From Lachnospiraceae bacterium UBA1201 (lineage in GTDB: Bacteria; Bacillota; Clostridia; Lachnospirales; Lachnospiraceae): 64,000 nt of DNA. Made by a program: the position numbers and the translations under genes. The notes under the pieces are model-generated. The model worked only from the letters and a program-made list of their open reading frames with translations, had not been told where the DNA came from and did no database searches. This document shows positions 50,678 to 59,913 of the stretch, piece after piece (within the stretch, counting starts at the first letter, position 1; every line of letters begins with the position of its first letter). Location: assembly GCA_002309675.1 (NCBI GenBank), contig DBXX01000016.1, positions 1-64,000 of the forward strand, written 5' to 3'.

Positions 50678-52426
50678 TTACTGAATCGCGTTTGCTACGC
50701 TCTCGATCTCTTCGGTCAATGTGCAGATCCAGCGCATCGTGGTCTCCAGAACTTTATCCAGTTCTACCTTCTCCGAGAAACGCTTATCACGGGTCGCCAT
50801 TTCGGCCACGCCTTCTTTCATGTTTCTGGGACTTACGGTAATACGGATCGGCGCACCGATCAGATCAGCATCGGAGAACATTACGCCCGGACGTACATCG
50901 CGGTCGTCGTACAATACGTCGATACCCTTCGCCTGAAGCGCTACGTACAGGTCATCCGCCGTCTTCTTAGCTTCCGCATCATCGGAACGGATACAGCACA
51001 GATGCACGGTATAAGGAGCGATGGTGATGGGCCAGATCGGACCGTACTCATCGTGCTTCGCCTCGCAAACGGACGCAGCCAGACGGCCGACGCCGATACC
51101 ATAGCAACCCATGATCGGATAGTGCTTCTCGCCGTTCTCATCGATATACTGCATGTTCATAGACTTCGTGTACTTCGTTCCGAGCTGGAAGATATTGCCC
51201 ACCTCGATACCACGGGAAATGTGGATCGTCTTCTTACCGCACTTCGGGCAGATACCGCCCTCGGTGATCTTCGCCAGGTCGATATATACTGCCTCCGGAC
51301 AGTCGCGCTCCATGGAGAGACCCGTGAAGTGATAGCCGGCATCGTTCGCGCCGCAGACCATATTATCTGCGCCCATCAGTGACTTATCGAAAAGTACGAT
51401 GGTGCCTTCCTTTGCATTCAGATCGACCGGTCCGATATATCCGGCAACGATGCCGCTCTCGAGGTCGATCACTGCAGGATGCACGTCCTCACCCAGGTGA
51501 TTCGTAAGCTTTGTTTCATTGACATCCAGATCACCGCGGATAAAGATGATCACATACTCATCCGTGCGGTTCAACTGATATACAACGGCCTTAACACTCT
51601 TTATGGTTTCCGCATTCAGGAACTTACATACATCTTCGATGGTCTCCTGGTGCGGGGTCGCTACCTTAGTAAGCGCCTGTTTCTCGGCTACGGGAGCATT
51701 TTCCGTAATGCTTTCCGCCGCTTCCATGTTCGCACGGTAGTCGCAGGAATCACAGATCGCGATCGAATCCTCGCCGACCGGTGTAAGAAGCATATATTCG
51801 TGGGACAGGCTGCCGCCCATCATTCCGCTGTCGGAAGCGACCGAGATGACCTCCGGAACGCCGGCACGTGCGAAAATACGCTCGTACGCTTTGTAGCAGA
51901 CATCGTAGTACCGCTCCAGATCCTCCTGGCTGGTATGGAAGGAATATGCGTCCTTCATGGTGAACTCACGAACACGGATCATACCGCCGCGCGGGCGAGC
52001 CTCATCACGGAACTTCGTCTGGATCTGATAGATCATGAACGGATAACGGGTATAGCTGAGACCATACTCGCGTACCAAATGCACTGCAGCCTCCTCGTGT
52101 GTCATACCCAGGATCATCTTACTTCCGTTACGGTCCGTAAAGCGCAAAAGCTCACTGCCGACTGACTCATAACGACCCGACTCCTCCCAAAGGGATGCCG
52201 GCATAACGACCGGGAACAGAACTTCCTGTCCATCGATACGATCCATCTCCTCGCGGATAATGTTCTCGATCTTCTTCGAGATCCGCTTCAGGATCGGATA
52301 CTGAGAAAAGATACCGTTTCCGACATACTTCATGTAGCCACCGCGCACCATCAGCGCATGGCTGTCAATGACACAATCCGCGGGACGCTCCTTAAAACGC
52401 TCTCCAACAAGCTTGTCAATTTTCAT
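50678..52426 (-). CDS. proS: proline--tRNA ligase
   Basis: A 582-residue class II ProRS of the bacterial type. Motif 2 region FRDEARPRGGMIRVREF, motif 3 CYGIGVGRL near the C-terminal part, an editing (INS/YbaK-like) insertion in the middle with the VKAVVYQLN start, and a C-terminal anticodon-binding domain. Charges tRNA-Pro. The ATG at 52426 has AGGAGG; the longer frame start at 52564 lies in the leader. It is preceded by a leader hairpin and a promoter, and followed by guaA. Confidence 0.97.
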   Translation of the reverse strand: MKIDKLVGERFKERPADCVIDSHALMVRGGYMKYVGNGIFSQYPILKRISKKIENIIREEMDRIDGQEVLFPVVMPASLWEESGRYESVGSELLRFTDRNGSKMILGMTHEEAAVHLVREYGLSYTRYPFMIYQIQTKFRDEARPRGGMIRVREFTMKDAYSFHTSQEDLERYYDVCYKAYERIFARAGVPEVISVASDSGMMGGSLSHEYMLLTPVGEDSIAICDSCDYRANMEAAESITENAPVAEKQALTKVATPHQETIEDVCKFLNAETIKSVKAVVYQLNRTDEYVIIFIRGDLDVNETKLTNHLGEDVHPAVIDLESGIVAGYIGPVDLNAKEGTIVLFDKSLMGADNMVCGANDAGYHFTGLSMERDCPEAVYIDLAKITEGGICPKCGKKTIHISRGIEVGNIFQLGTKYTKSMNMQYIDENGEKHYPIMGCYGIGVGRLAASVCEAKHDEYGPIWPITIAPYTVHLCCIRSDDAEAKKTADDLYVALQAKGIDVLYDDRDVRPGVMFSDADLIGAPIRITVSPRNMKEGVAEMATRDKRFSEKVELDKVLETTMRWICTLTEEIESVANAIQ

Positions 52427-52475
52427 TTCTAACCTCCTGATACATGCAAGGAAGAGACCCCTTTGGGAAATGAAA

Positions 52476-52511
52476 CGCCCTAAACAGCAGCATCGCTGCT
52501 CATTTAGGGCG
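52476..52511 (-). promoter_or_regulatory. proS leader hairpin (possible attenuator)
   Basis: CGCCCTAAA/TTTAGGGCG arms enclosing a GAGCAGC/GCTGC inner stem, about 14 pairs, followed by TTTCATTT on the minus strand. It sits about 25-60 bases into the transcript. No T-box motif is present. Confidence 0.55.
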
Positions 52512-52535
52512 GTTTTCTTCAATGCCTTATGAATA

Positions 52536-52564
52536 AGTTTATCAAATGCACATGGGGTTGTCAA
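52536..52564 (-). promoter_or_regulatory. proS-guaA promoter
   Basis: TTGACA and TAAACT with a 17-base spacer. Confidence 0.8.
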
Positions 52565-52579
52565 GAAGAAATGCGGACT

Positions 52580-53122
52580 TTAAAACCGCATATCAACATC
52601 TTGACGCTTGCTGTCATCGATCTTAAAGAACTCCCGGCGGGAAGCACCGATGATAGCTGCCACCAGTGAATTCGGGAAGGACACACACATCTGATTATAA
52701 CGCGAGATGTTCGAGTTATAAACGCGACGCGCGGCCTGAAGGTGCTCCTCCGTGTCCATGATCGCGATCTGCAGCTGCTTAAACTGATTTGTCGATCCGA
52801 GTTGCGGATAGCTCTCGCCGACAGCCAGCAGCTGTTTTTGCGCATTTTCCATAGCGGCGCCGGTGGCGCCCTTCTGCTCGAGGCTCATCGCCGCGCGCAT
52901 CTGGATGCTCTTCAGGATGATATCCCTCTCCTCACCCAGGTAGGATTTCGCGACATCAAGCATCTTCGTCAAAACATCAAAACGCTTATTCAGCGCTACA
53001 TCGATATCCGCTTCTGCTTCGCTTATCTTAACTTGCATCCGGCGGATACTGTTGATCGTAACGATGATCCATCCCACTAAAAACAGTAATACAACGCAGA
53101 TAATGACTACTACAGGATTCAT
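52580..53122 (-). CDS. LemA family protein
   Basis: A 180-residue LemA. One N-terminal helix (about 4-24) then a long helical domain with RFDVLTKMLDVAKSY and QLQIAIMDTEEHLQAARRVYNSNISRYN, the LemA consensus. Anchored with the helical domain outside or at the membrane. Exact role unknown; LemA genes are often beside DUF3137 or TPM/HtpX genes. The ATG at 53122 follows AAGGAGGG. Downstream of a DUF3137 gene by 13 bp, same operon. Confidence 0.93.
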   Translation of the reverse strand: MNPVVVIICVVLLFLVGWIIVTINSIRRMQVKISEAEADIDVALNKRFDVLTKMLDVAKSYLGEERDIILKSIQMRAAMSLEQKGATGAAMENAQKQLLAVGESYPQLGSTNQFKQLQIAIMDTEEHLQAARRVYNSNISRYNQMCVSFPNSLVAAIIGASRREFFKIDDSKRQDVDMRF

Positions 53123-53135
53123 ACTGCCCTCCTTC

Positions 53136-54011
53136 TTACAGATCCGCGTCCAGTTTAAACTCCTCTATGGTACGCCGGATCAATTCGATCTCATTTGAGA
53201 CCTCCGCACGGACCTCCTCCACATCGTTTTTCCGAAACAGACTCGGTTCCATCGGATTCTTTGAATTATTTATCGCAACATGCAGACGGTTTCCGAGAAT
53301 GCCCAACATGAACCTTCCGTCGGACTGACTGCAGTAACGGTCGATCTTCTCCATCATGTGCGGTGTCAGAAAATAGAACGCATCATGATCATCCTGCGCC
53401 ATGACTACATAACGTTTGTTGAAGCTTTCATCCTCCAAAAAGATCTCATGGCGCCGCTCTGCCTTTTTGGTGAAGATACCTTTTCGTTTCTTCGCGTAAT
53501 GAAAGTTCTTTTCGAATACCTGCAAGTCTCCGGACAGTTCCTTCGGAAAATCAAACACCATCCATCTTCCTTCGAAGAATACCGTGGTCGATGAATTCCC
53601 TTCGCTGTCCGACGAAGAACTCGCGATATATACATCCGACCGGGAGAACGGCACACCGTTGCAAACGCCGCTCACATAGTCGTCACTGCTGTATTCATTG
53701 CCCATCTGGAGCAGACCCGTGTGGGAGATGAAATTTTCAGAGAAGCCCTTATTATAATCCACCATGACTTCACCGAAGGCCTTTTCAAACTGGCCGCGGA
53801 TCGCGCTGTCCTTTACGGCATCGTAGTATTTCTTCTTACTCGGGTTCGGAATGAGCGCCGTAATAACGATCCCGGTAAGTGCACCGAAGATCATTAAAAA
53901 CGGCGAGATCACAACCAGGCAGATCGCGATCAGCAATACGACTCCGATCCGTATCCAGAACCGGCTTAAAGCTTCTTTGCGCAGCTGCTCCAATGCAGCG
54001 TCAGAATACAT
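53136..54011 (-). CDS. DUF3137 membrane protein
   Basis: A 291-residue protein with two membrane helices (about 19-38 and 40-58) and a DUF3137-type domain: DFPKELSGDLQVFEKNF, ESFNKRYVVMAQDDHDAFYFLTP and NNSKNPMEPS are typical. Usual partner of LemA, function unknown. The ATG at 54011 follows GAGGAGG; the longer frame start at 54074 lacks a site. First gene of a two-gene operon with lemA. Confidence 0.88.
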   Translation of the reverse strand: MYSDAALEQLRKEALSRFWIRIGVVLLIAICLVVISPFLMIFGALTGIVITALIPNPSKKKYYDAVKDSAIRGQFEKAFGEVMVDYNKGFSENFISHTGLLQMGNEYSSDDYVSGVCNGVPFSRSDVYIASSSSDSEGNSSTTVFFEGRWMVFDFPKELSGDLQVFEKNFHYAKKRKGIFTKKAERRHEIFLEDESFNKRYVVMAQDDHDAFYFLTPHMMEKIDRYCSQSDGRFMLGILGNRLHVAINNSKNPMEPSLFRKNDVEEVRAEVSNEIELIRRTIEEFKLDADL

Positions 54012-54123
54012 AGTCCTATCCTCCTCAAAATTTCTTTTGATCGTTTCCCCATGTATACTATAGCATAATGCCACGCGAATTTCCTTAAATTATTCTTACA
54101 TCATGCAAATGACATGCCTTTAT

Positions 54124-54741
54124 TCATGCCTCTCCTGCAAAAAACACGTTTGTGAAACCTGCCTGCATGGCCGCGGCTGCCGCGATCCGGCTTTTTACCC
54201 CCTTCTCGCACACGAAGCAGATCGCTTCTTCTTTCTTCGCGGGCAATGCTTCGATGTCGTTCACACATTGCGCCAGCGGGATATTTACCGCGTTCGGAAG
54301 GTGACTCTCCCCGAATTCCCCGGCATCCCGTACATCGATGATGCGAACGTCCGCTCCCATATGCTCCAGATTCGCATATAACAATCGTCGCGGGGCATCC
54401 TCCTGTGTGCTTCCTCCCGTCCTTTTGAAACGCAGGGCCGGATACTCAGCACGCGCCGCGATCTGCTGCGCCTCGATCCCGGAAAGCACGGCCTGCATGC
54501 CGAACACCGGCGCCCCGTCTCCCATGATGCCTTTAATATAGACCTGGGCGACATGCAAAACACATCGGCGGCAATCCATCAGATCCAACAGCCTGTAGGC
54601 CGGGGTGATATCCGGCTCGTCCGGCTCTTTCTTTACGGAAAGCAGCCATTCGTGCACGATCTGTGCCGCCGCCTGGCGGGTGTTCCCCGTCAGGCGTTCG
54701 GCTAATCTGCAGAGTCCTGTATTCGCTTCCTGCTTAAGCAT
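54124..54741 (-). CDS. rhodanese-domain protein with N-terminal Cys-containing domain
   Basis: A 205-residue protein. Residues 1-110 form a helical region with DCRRCVLHVAQVYIKGIM, not recognised; residues 125-205 a rhodanese domain (VRIIDVRDAGEFGESHLPNAVNIPL and active-site loop CEKGVKS with a Cys near 181). Rhodaneses transfer sulfur from persulfides. The N-terminal half has a CxxC-type pair (CRRC) that could hold metal or relay sulfur. The ATG at 54741 overlaps the alpha-galactosidase stop by 8 bp, so it is co-transcribed with it. Confidence 0.85.
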   Translation of the reverse strand: MLKQEANTGLCRLAERLTGNTRQAAAQIVHEWLLSVKKEPDEPDITPAYRLLDLMDCRRCVLHVAQVYIKGIMGDGAPVFGMQAVLSGIEAQQIAARAEYPALRFKRTGGSTQEDAPRRLLYANLEHMGADVRIIDVRDAGEFGESHLPNAVNIPLAQCVNDIEALPAKKEEAICFVCEKGVKSRIAAAAAMQAGFTNVFFAGEA

Positions 54742-56560
54742 TCGGAGTTACCTTTATCGTCACATTGCCACAAGCGGCCAATGTCTTAACCCCGAAAACG
54801 CCGGTCGTGTTCTCGGAAACCTCTCCGGTCCAAAGGTCCGTGACCGTAAAACTCTTTGTATCCGCAGTCCACTTATTACCGGACGGAAGCTTCGCTCCGA
54901 TACCATTAAGGATCGCGGAAACATCCACGCTGTAATCCCCATTCTTCTCAGTTTCACTCACGTTGATGAACGAGAGCGCTACCGAACCGTCTGAAAGAGG
55001 CTTCGCCAAAATGTCCACGCGGTCGATGTTCGTCAAATACTCGCGGTCCGGGGCATATTTTCCGGGGATGCTACTGTAGATACGTTTCGCCTGCACGCCG
55101 AGTGCATCCTGGTTCAGGTCGATCAAACGCTTATTTGCGATGATCTGCCAGATCGGATCTCCCACCTTCACGCGGCGCAGATCCAGGCCCAGCATCAGCG
55201 GGGCATTCAGCATGCACCACATCGCCATATGCGTACGATACATCGTATCGGTCAGACCGTTCATGCCGATCATCAGCATGTCCGGATCGTTCCATCCCTT
55301 ATCCAGGCCGGCAAATTCATCCATGATGACTGCCTTATTATACTGCGTGGTCACACTCGGTGTGTAATCGTCTTTCCATGAGCCGGCGCCGGGATCCCCG
55401 TCGCTGCCGACGCGGAACGTGATATCGTTCAGGATGCGCCAGGTATCGCCCACCTTATAACCCCAGTTCTGCGGCTGCGTCTTACCCCATTCGCAGATCG
55501 AAAGCAGGATATCGTGGCCGGGCTTTTGCTTATTCAGTTCCTTCAGTAAGGTAGAATACGAACAGAGCGTGTTCTCCTGACGGCGGTGGTTCATGAGGCG
55601 GACCACATTTTCCCCGCAGGCCAATGTAACGGTAATACCGGAAAATGTCTCAAATACGGTGCGTACCGGCGTCTCCGGTACGAAGCCATCGTACGACAGT
55701 TCGGTCGTTTTTTCACCTACCGCAACCTGAAGCCAGCTGCCCTGACCTTCTTCACAGGAGGTCGCATACTCGATCTCCAGGCGGTAATCACCGGCCTTCG
55801 GTACATTTACCCGAAATACCAGTTCACCACTCCGGGGTCCAACGGGCGACGGTCCGGGACCGGTTCCGTCATAAGTACCGATGCTAGTTACGCAATCGGA
55901 TGTTTTTACGATGCATCCGCCGCGGATCTCTCCGTCGGTCAGTGCACAGTATTTCTTATCAAATCCATCTCCGAAAACACGGATCGACCGGATGGCCGGT
56001 GCGAAAACATACTTCGCATTACGCTTATCGGAGAATGTCGCATTGTCCCAAAGATAATAACAGTTGTCGACTTTGATAAAGTCGATATCCCAGTTGATAT
56101 ATGACTTTGCATCTTCCGCCTCGTGACCGCAGGTGCCGACGTAGGCGCTGCTGCACAGTTTGACGCCGATATCGTTATACATACCGAACTTCAGGCCGCG
56201 TGCGTGGATGTAGTCCGCCATGGCGTTAAAGCCGATCGGAAAACGCTCTGCGTTGCTGACCAGAAGACCGTTCTCACGCGTGTTCTGATAGCATCCGTCG
56301 TCCAAAACGACGTACTGATAACCCAATTTATCCAGCCCCAGTGCGACCAGCGCATCCGCCATCTGCCGAGTCAGCGCTTCGGTATTCCCGGTACCAAATG
56401 CATTCCAACTGTTCCAGCCCATGGGCGGCAGGTGCCCTTTCTTCTTTCCGTGAACGACGTTCCCGTCGTCAAATGTGTCATACCGGTACTCCGGAAGGAC
56501 CTCGTGCGGTCCCGCCTTGATCTTCGCTTCGATCTCTTCACGGATCTCTTGCTCTGTCAT
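54734..56560 (-). CDS. alpha-galactosidase, GH27, with an inserted carbohydrate-binding-like domain
   Basis: A 608-residue enzyme of GH27. Start of the barrel PPMGWNSWNAFG, the nucleophile in DFIKVDNCYY near residue 162 and the acid/base Asp in WNDPDMLMIG near 423. Between about residues 220 and 330 a beta-sandwich of CBM35/6 type is inserted into the catalytic domain (GELVFRVNVPKAGDYRLEIEY, LACGENVVRLMNH). No signal peptide, so it is cytoplasmic and would act on imported alpha-galactosides such as raffinose-type sugars or galactomannan oligomers. The ATG at 56560 follows AAGGAG; the longer frame start at 56596 has none. Own promoter at 56623-56651. Confidence 0.92.
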   Translation of the reverse strand: MTEQEIREEIEAKIKAGPHEVLPEYRYDTFDDGNVVHGKKKGHLPPMGWNSWNAFGTGNTEALTRQMADALVALGLDKLGYQYVVLDDGCYQNTRENGLLVSNAERFPIGFNAMADYIHARGLKFGMYNDIGVKLCSSAYVGTCGHEAEDAKSYINWDIDFIKVDNCYYLWDNATFSDKRNAKYVFAPAIRSIRVFGDGFDKKYCALTDGEIRGGCIVKTSDCVTSIGTYDGTGPGPSPVGPRSGELVFRVNVPKAGDYRLEIEYATSCEEGQGSWLQVAVGEKTTELSYDGFVPETPVRTVFETFSGITVTLACGENVVRLMNHRRQENTLCSYSTLLKELNKQKPGHDILLSICEWGKTQPQNWGYKVGDTWRILNDITFRVGSDGDPGAGSWKDDYTPSVTTQYNKAVIMDEFAGLDKGWNDPDMLMIGMNGLTDTMYRTHMAMWCMLNAPLMLGLDLRRVKVGDPIWQIIANKRLIDLNQDALGVQAKRIYSSIPGKYAPDREYLTNIDRVDILAKPLSDGSVALSFINVSETEKNGDYSVDVSAILNGIGAKLPSGNKWTADTKSFTVTDLWTGEVSENTTGVFGVKTLAACGNVTIKVTPNA

Positions 56561-56622
56561 AGTTTCTTCTCCTTTTCTCACTGTCGGCTGGCTCATCTGC
56601 CGACCCGTCTACTATCCCCACT

Positions 56623-56651
56623 ATTATACCGAAACCTTAGGAAAAATACAA
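56623..56651 (-). promoter_or_regulatory. alpha-galactosidase promoter
   Basis: TTGTAT and TATAAT with a 17-base spacer, about 63 bases before the gene. Confidence 0.75.
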
Positions 56652-56671
56652 CATAAACCGCACATTTCGAC

Positions 56672-56701
56672 GAAAAAAGCGAGCCGAAACGACCGGCTCG
56701 C
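56672..56701 (-). terminator. terminator after the diguanylate cyclase gene
   Basis: GCGAGCCG/CGGCTCGC, eight perfect pairs with a 7-base loop, then six T residues on the minus strand. Confidence 0.85.
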
Positions 56702-56743
56702 CCACTTTGCAGATCATTCCGGTGATACGGCGCAGCGCCTAAA

Positions 56744-57808
56744 TCACGCTCCTCTTCGTTTCTTTCCGGATATCCGATAATATTCATCTTTATCGCTGTA
56801 CATATAGGTCTCAGCCTTCGTGGTCAATGTATTGATCTCGACCATCTCCGCCGGACTGTTGGAAAAACCGACTGCAACCTGATATCCCGCTTCCCGCACC
56901 TGCTTTTTCAGCTGGCGAACCTTTTCTTCGATCTTTGCATCGCTCCAATCCACCGTGTAGGCCAGGAATTCATCACCGCCGATACGATAGGTATCCTTCT
57001 TTCCGAAGTTTTCCTGAACGAAATGCGCGATGGTCTGCAACATGATATCTCCGGCCCTATGGCCTTCCGTATCATTCAGATCATGCAAACCATTGACATC
57101 GATGTAAACACATCCCAGGCTCTCCCTGCACCGGCGTGTGTACTCAGCGAGATGCCACTCGTACGAGTTACGGTTATTCAGACCGGTCAGCTGGTCCTTC
57201 TCGCTCATGTATTGCAGCCGCTGTTCCAGAATAAAACCATTGACCTTAACACGAACGATGAAAACGATGCTGACGATCGCCAGCAGTCCGAACATGACAG
57301 CGTTCGAAACATCCGCCATCAGAACCTTCCCGGACTTTGTATTAACCGCAGCAACCAAATAAACGGTCACATAGAAAACCAAGGCAGAAATAAGCCGGAT
57401 GGGCTTATCGATGAACAAAAGCGGCAGGAACAGCATCAACACTACAAACGTTACTGTCTGCTCACCCGGACGGCACAGCGTACCCATCAGGATACCATAG
57501 ATCATGAACAGGGAAATCGCTGCATAGATCGTAAAATATGTGAATTTCAGATGAGTCCGGCATATGCCGGCGAGTACAAATATGATCAGGGAACCGAATA
57601 CGCCGAAAATGAAAACGACCCAGGCCTCCGACATCGCACGGATAACAAAAACATACAGGAGCGTCATGATCGATGTCAAAACGAATGCAACCAAAGAATA
57701 GATCGTCAATGTGACGACATTCGCGTACTCGATCTTTTCTTTTACGGAGCGATAAACTTCTTTATCAACATCCGCATAAAAGAGTGCGTGTTTGATCCTC
57801 TCCAGCAT
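56744..57808 (-). CDS. GGDEF diguanylate cyclase with membrane sensor domain
   Basis: A 354-residue protein. Five or six membrane helices in residues 30-190, a short linker coiled coil, and a GGDEF domain from about 200 with an intact RIGGDEFLAY motif near 277. It should make c-di-GMP from two GTP. The usual inhibitory RxxD site before GGDEF is absent (the residues there are GKKDTY). The ATG at 57808 has AGGAATG. It follows the CE15-like gene by 72 bp without a clear terminator, so co-transcription is possible. The c-di-GMP-I riboswitch at 30131-30208 shows the messenger is used. Confidence 0.93.
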   Translation of the reverse strand: MLERIKHALFYADVDKEVYRSVKEKIEYANVVTLTIYSLVAFVLTSIMTLLYVFVIRAMSEAWVVFIFGVFGSLIIFVLAGICRTHLKFTYFTIYAAISLFMIYGILMGTLCRPGEQTVTFVVLMLFLPLLFIDKPIRLISALVFYVTVYLVAAVNTKSGKVLMADVSNAVMFGLLAIVSIVFIVRVKVNGFILEQRLQYMSEKDQLTGLNNRNSYEWHLAEYTRRCRESLGCVYIDVNGLHDLNDTEGHRAGDIMLQTIAHFVQENFGKKDTYRIGGDEFLAYTVDWSDAKIEEKVRQLKKQVREAGYQVAVGFSNSPAEMVEINTLTTKAETYMYSDKDEYYRISGKKRRGA

Positions 57809-57880
57809 CTTTCATTCCTGTCCCGCCGTATCCGGCGTCCTCGTGAATAGTCCTTTAGTTCGTTTCGATCCGCATTTGGA

Positions 57881-59011
57881 TCATTGATCCTGTCCCGCAA
57901 ACGCCGTAGTCTTCAGCGGCGCGAGATCCGGCATCGTATCCATTTTGTAGTACATACGGTCGAAGTACGGCAGGAAGAGCTTTACGTCCTCTTCAATGAC
58001 CGCGTGGCCGACCAGATGGAAATGTACCACCAAATGATCCTCCAGTCCATGCTCCGCATAAACTGCATTTGCCTTTTTGTAACACTCCCACATGGAAGGT
58101 GCATTGACCCAGTCTTCACCTGTGTAAGCAGCTATGATGAAGTAATACCGGTCTTCATCCATCGCCATCACGGGCAATGCATCCTGGTCCGGGGTAATAT
58201 CCGACGGCTCCTTAAACTCCAGGAACCGGTCGACGAACCAACCGCGCTCTGCATCCGACTGCAGGCAACTAAGCGGTTCGTTCTGTGTGTAGGTGTAGGC
58301 CTGTGGGCCGCCGACCGATGAAAGGTCGTAGGTCCTGCCTTCGGAAACATAGTTATACTGTGCCAGGCCGCCCGCGCCCGAACAAGTCGGGATCGTCAGA
58401 CGGAAGCGTTTTTCAAACGCCCCGCAGACTGCGGTTGCTTTACCCCAGCGGGATACGCCGGTCACCATGGAGGCTTCGGCATCTAGGCCGAATTCGATAT
58501 CCAGTCCCGCATAAACGGCATCCAGAACTTTGGAAGCACCCCATGCCCACGCCATCAGACCACCGGTCTGGGTCGCAGGATCCTCCATATAAGGGTACAG
58601 ATCGTAGAAGGCTCCGACACGACGAATGTCATCCGAAGCGATCTGGTAACAATCCATGAAAAAGACTGCAACTCCCTGCTCCAAAAGATAGTCCTTCGGG
58701 AAGATCGGATGCATGCAGATCAGAAACGGGAGACCTTTGTATTTCGAACTCCCGCCATGGCGAACAGCAAACGCCTCTCGCTGCTCCTGTGTCGGTATAT
58801 AAGCATGGACAATGAACGAAGAAGTTCTGCCCTCCGCTTCGATCCGGATCTTCACTAATTCTCCGCCGATCGGAGCAAACGGGTTTTTCGGTTTCTCGGC
58901 ACCTTCCACAGCGGCCGGATCCTCACCGAGTCTTTCATATGTGACACTTTCGCCTTCGCGCCAGATGCCGTACATCTTTTCCTCGTAAAACTTCTTAACG
59001 TCCATATTCAT
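57881..59011 (-). CDS. CE15-like esterase (glucuronoyl esterase family)
   Basis: A 376-residue alpha/beta hydrolase. The CE15 signature GVSRWGKA (family pattern G-C-S-R-x-G) lies near residue 184 with Ser as nucleophile, followed by the family-typical IPTCSGAGGLAQYNY. A late HLVGHAVIEED fits the catalytic His. CE15 enzymes split the ester between glucuronoxylan and lignin alcohols; without a signal peptide this one would act inside the cell on imported oligosaccharides, or on other esters. The ATG at 59011 follows GGAAGG. Own promoter upstream. Confidence 0.82.
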   Translation of the reverse strand: MNMDVKKFYEEKMYGIWREGESVTYERLGEDPAAVEGAEKPKNPFAPIGGELVKIRIEAEGRTSSFIVHAYIPTQEQREAFAVRHGGSSKYKGLPFLICMHPIFPKDYLLEQGVAVFFMDCYQIASDDIRRVGAFYDLYPYMEDPATQTGGLMAWAWGASKVLDAVYAGLDIEFGLDAEASMVTGVSRWGKATAVCGAFEKRFRLTIPTCSGAGGLAQYNYVSEGRTYDLSSVGGPQAYTYTQNEPLSCLQSDAERGWFVDRFLEFKEPSDITPDQDALPVMAMDEDRYYFIIAAYTGEDWVNAPSMWECYKKANAVYAEHGLEDHLVVHFHLVGHAVIEEDVKLFLPYFDRMYYKMDTMPDLAPLKTTAFAGQDQ

Positions 59012-59103
59012 TTCTGCCTTCCGCTTTATTGTCGATAATAGAATCGGTCTATCGGCTCTGAAACCACAAATGATCCCTTATCGATCCAACACCATTAGAA
59101 CTA

Positions 59104-59132
59104 TTATAGTATATTCAACTTTTTATTTCAAG
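59104..59132 (-). promoter_or_regulatory. CE15-like esterase promoter
   Basis: TTGAAA and TATAAT with a 17-base spacer; leader of about 85 bases. The rest of the 59012-59230 gap holds the terminator of the XRE gene. Confidence 0.8.
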
Positions 59133-59189
59133 GCATTTAGCCCGAATTATTCATTTTCTTACATTTCTTGCAAAAATGCAAGAAGCAAA

Positions 59190-59222
59190 GATCTCCGAAA
59201 CACTTGACGCATCCCGGAGACC
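59190..59222 (-). terminator. probable terminator after the XRE gene
   Basis: GGTCTCCG/CGGAGATC stem with a 17-base loop, then TTTGCTTCTT and a second small hairpin CTTGCAAAAATGCAAG. Moderate strength. Confidence 0.5.
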
Positions 59223-59230
59223 TGTTTCTT

Positions 59231-59854
59231 TTATTCTTGCTCTTGTTTGTCTGTCAGCACTTTCTTCTGCCAGCTTCTCTCACCGCATTTGGGACATTTC
59301 ATGAGACGTGTCCTGCCCATATGCGGCGCATTTAGTGTCCGAAAATACGTCGGGACCTGCCTGTATCCGCACTTTTGGCATTCATAGTATCCTGCTTTCT
59401 GTTCGATCATCACACCGACGAGTGCCATAACCAGAACAAACGTCATTCCGGTCACGATCAACAAGATCCGCGCCCATTGTGGGATGTCGGCATAGGCTCC
59501 CACCACGATCAGGCTAAACGCCGCTACAAAAGCAGGTATGCCAAACAGCATTTCGAGCATAAGCATACGTCGGTTCTGCTCCTCGATCTGCCGCTTCATC
59601 TCGATCATATTCTCTTCTGCTTTTTTGTCATATACTTCCGTCATGATCTTTTCGCCCGACAGGAGTTCATTTACATTGATCTTCAGCAGTTCACTGAGTT
59701 CCAGCATGATTCCGGAATCCGGCATGGATCTTCCGTTCTCCCATTTGGAAACCGCACGATCGCTGATGCCGAGCTTCTCAGCCAGCGCCGCCTGTGTCAT
59801 GCCCTGCTCCTTACGACAAGAAGCTATGAATTTTCCGATTTTGATCTGGTCCAT
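59231..59854 (-). CDS. XRE-family regulator with membrane helices and zinc ribbon
   Basis: A 207-residue protein. An HTH at residues 5-60 (MTQAALAEKLGISDRAVSKWENGRSMP), a linker, two membrane helices (about 103-125 and 131-152) and a C-terminal zinc ribbon with two CxxC pairs (YECQKCGYR and MKCPKCGER). This HTH-membrane-zinc-ribbon layout is a known Firmicutes sensor type for envelope or redox signals. The ATG at 59854 has AAGGAGG; an upstream in-frame GTG at 59863 is too close. Likely binds the repeats upstream. Promoter not clear. Confidence 0.88.
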   Translation of the reverse strand: MDQIKIGKFIASCRKEQGMTQAALAEKLGISDRAVSKWENGRSMPDSGIMLELSELLKINVNELLSGEKIMTEVYDKKAEENMIEMKRQIEEQNRRMLMLEMLFGIPAFVAAFSLIVVGAYADIPQWARILLIVTGMTFVLVMALVGVMIEQKAGYYECQKCGYRQVPTYFRTLNAPHMGRTRLMKCPKCGERSWQKKVLTDKQEQE

Positions 59855-59913
59855 ATCGGGCACCTCCTTTCATGGACGAGCATAGCCCATCCTGCGGCCA
59901 ATGTACACATACC

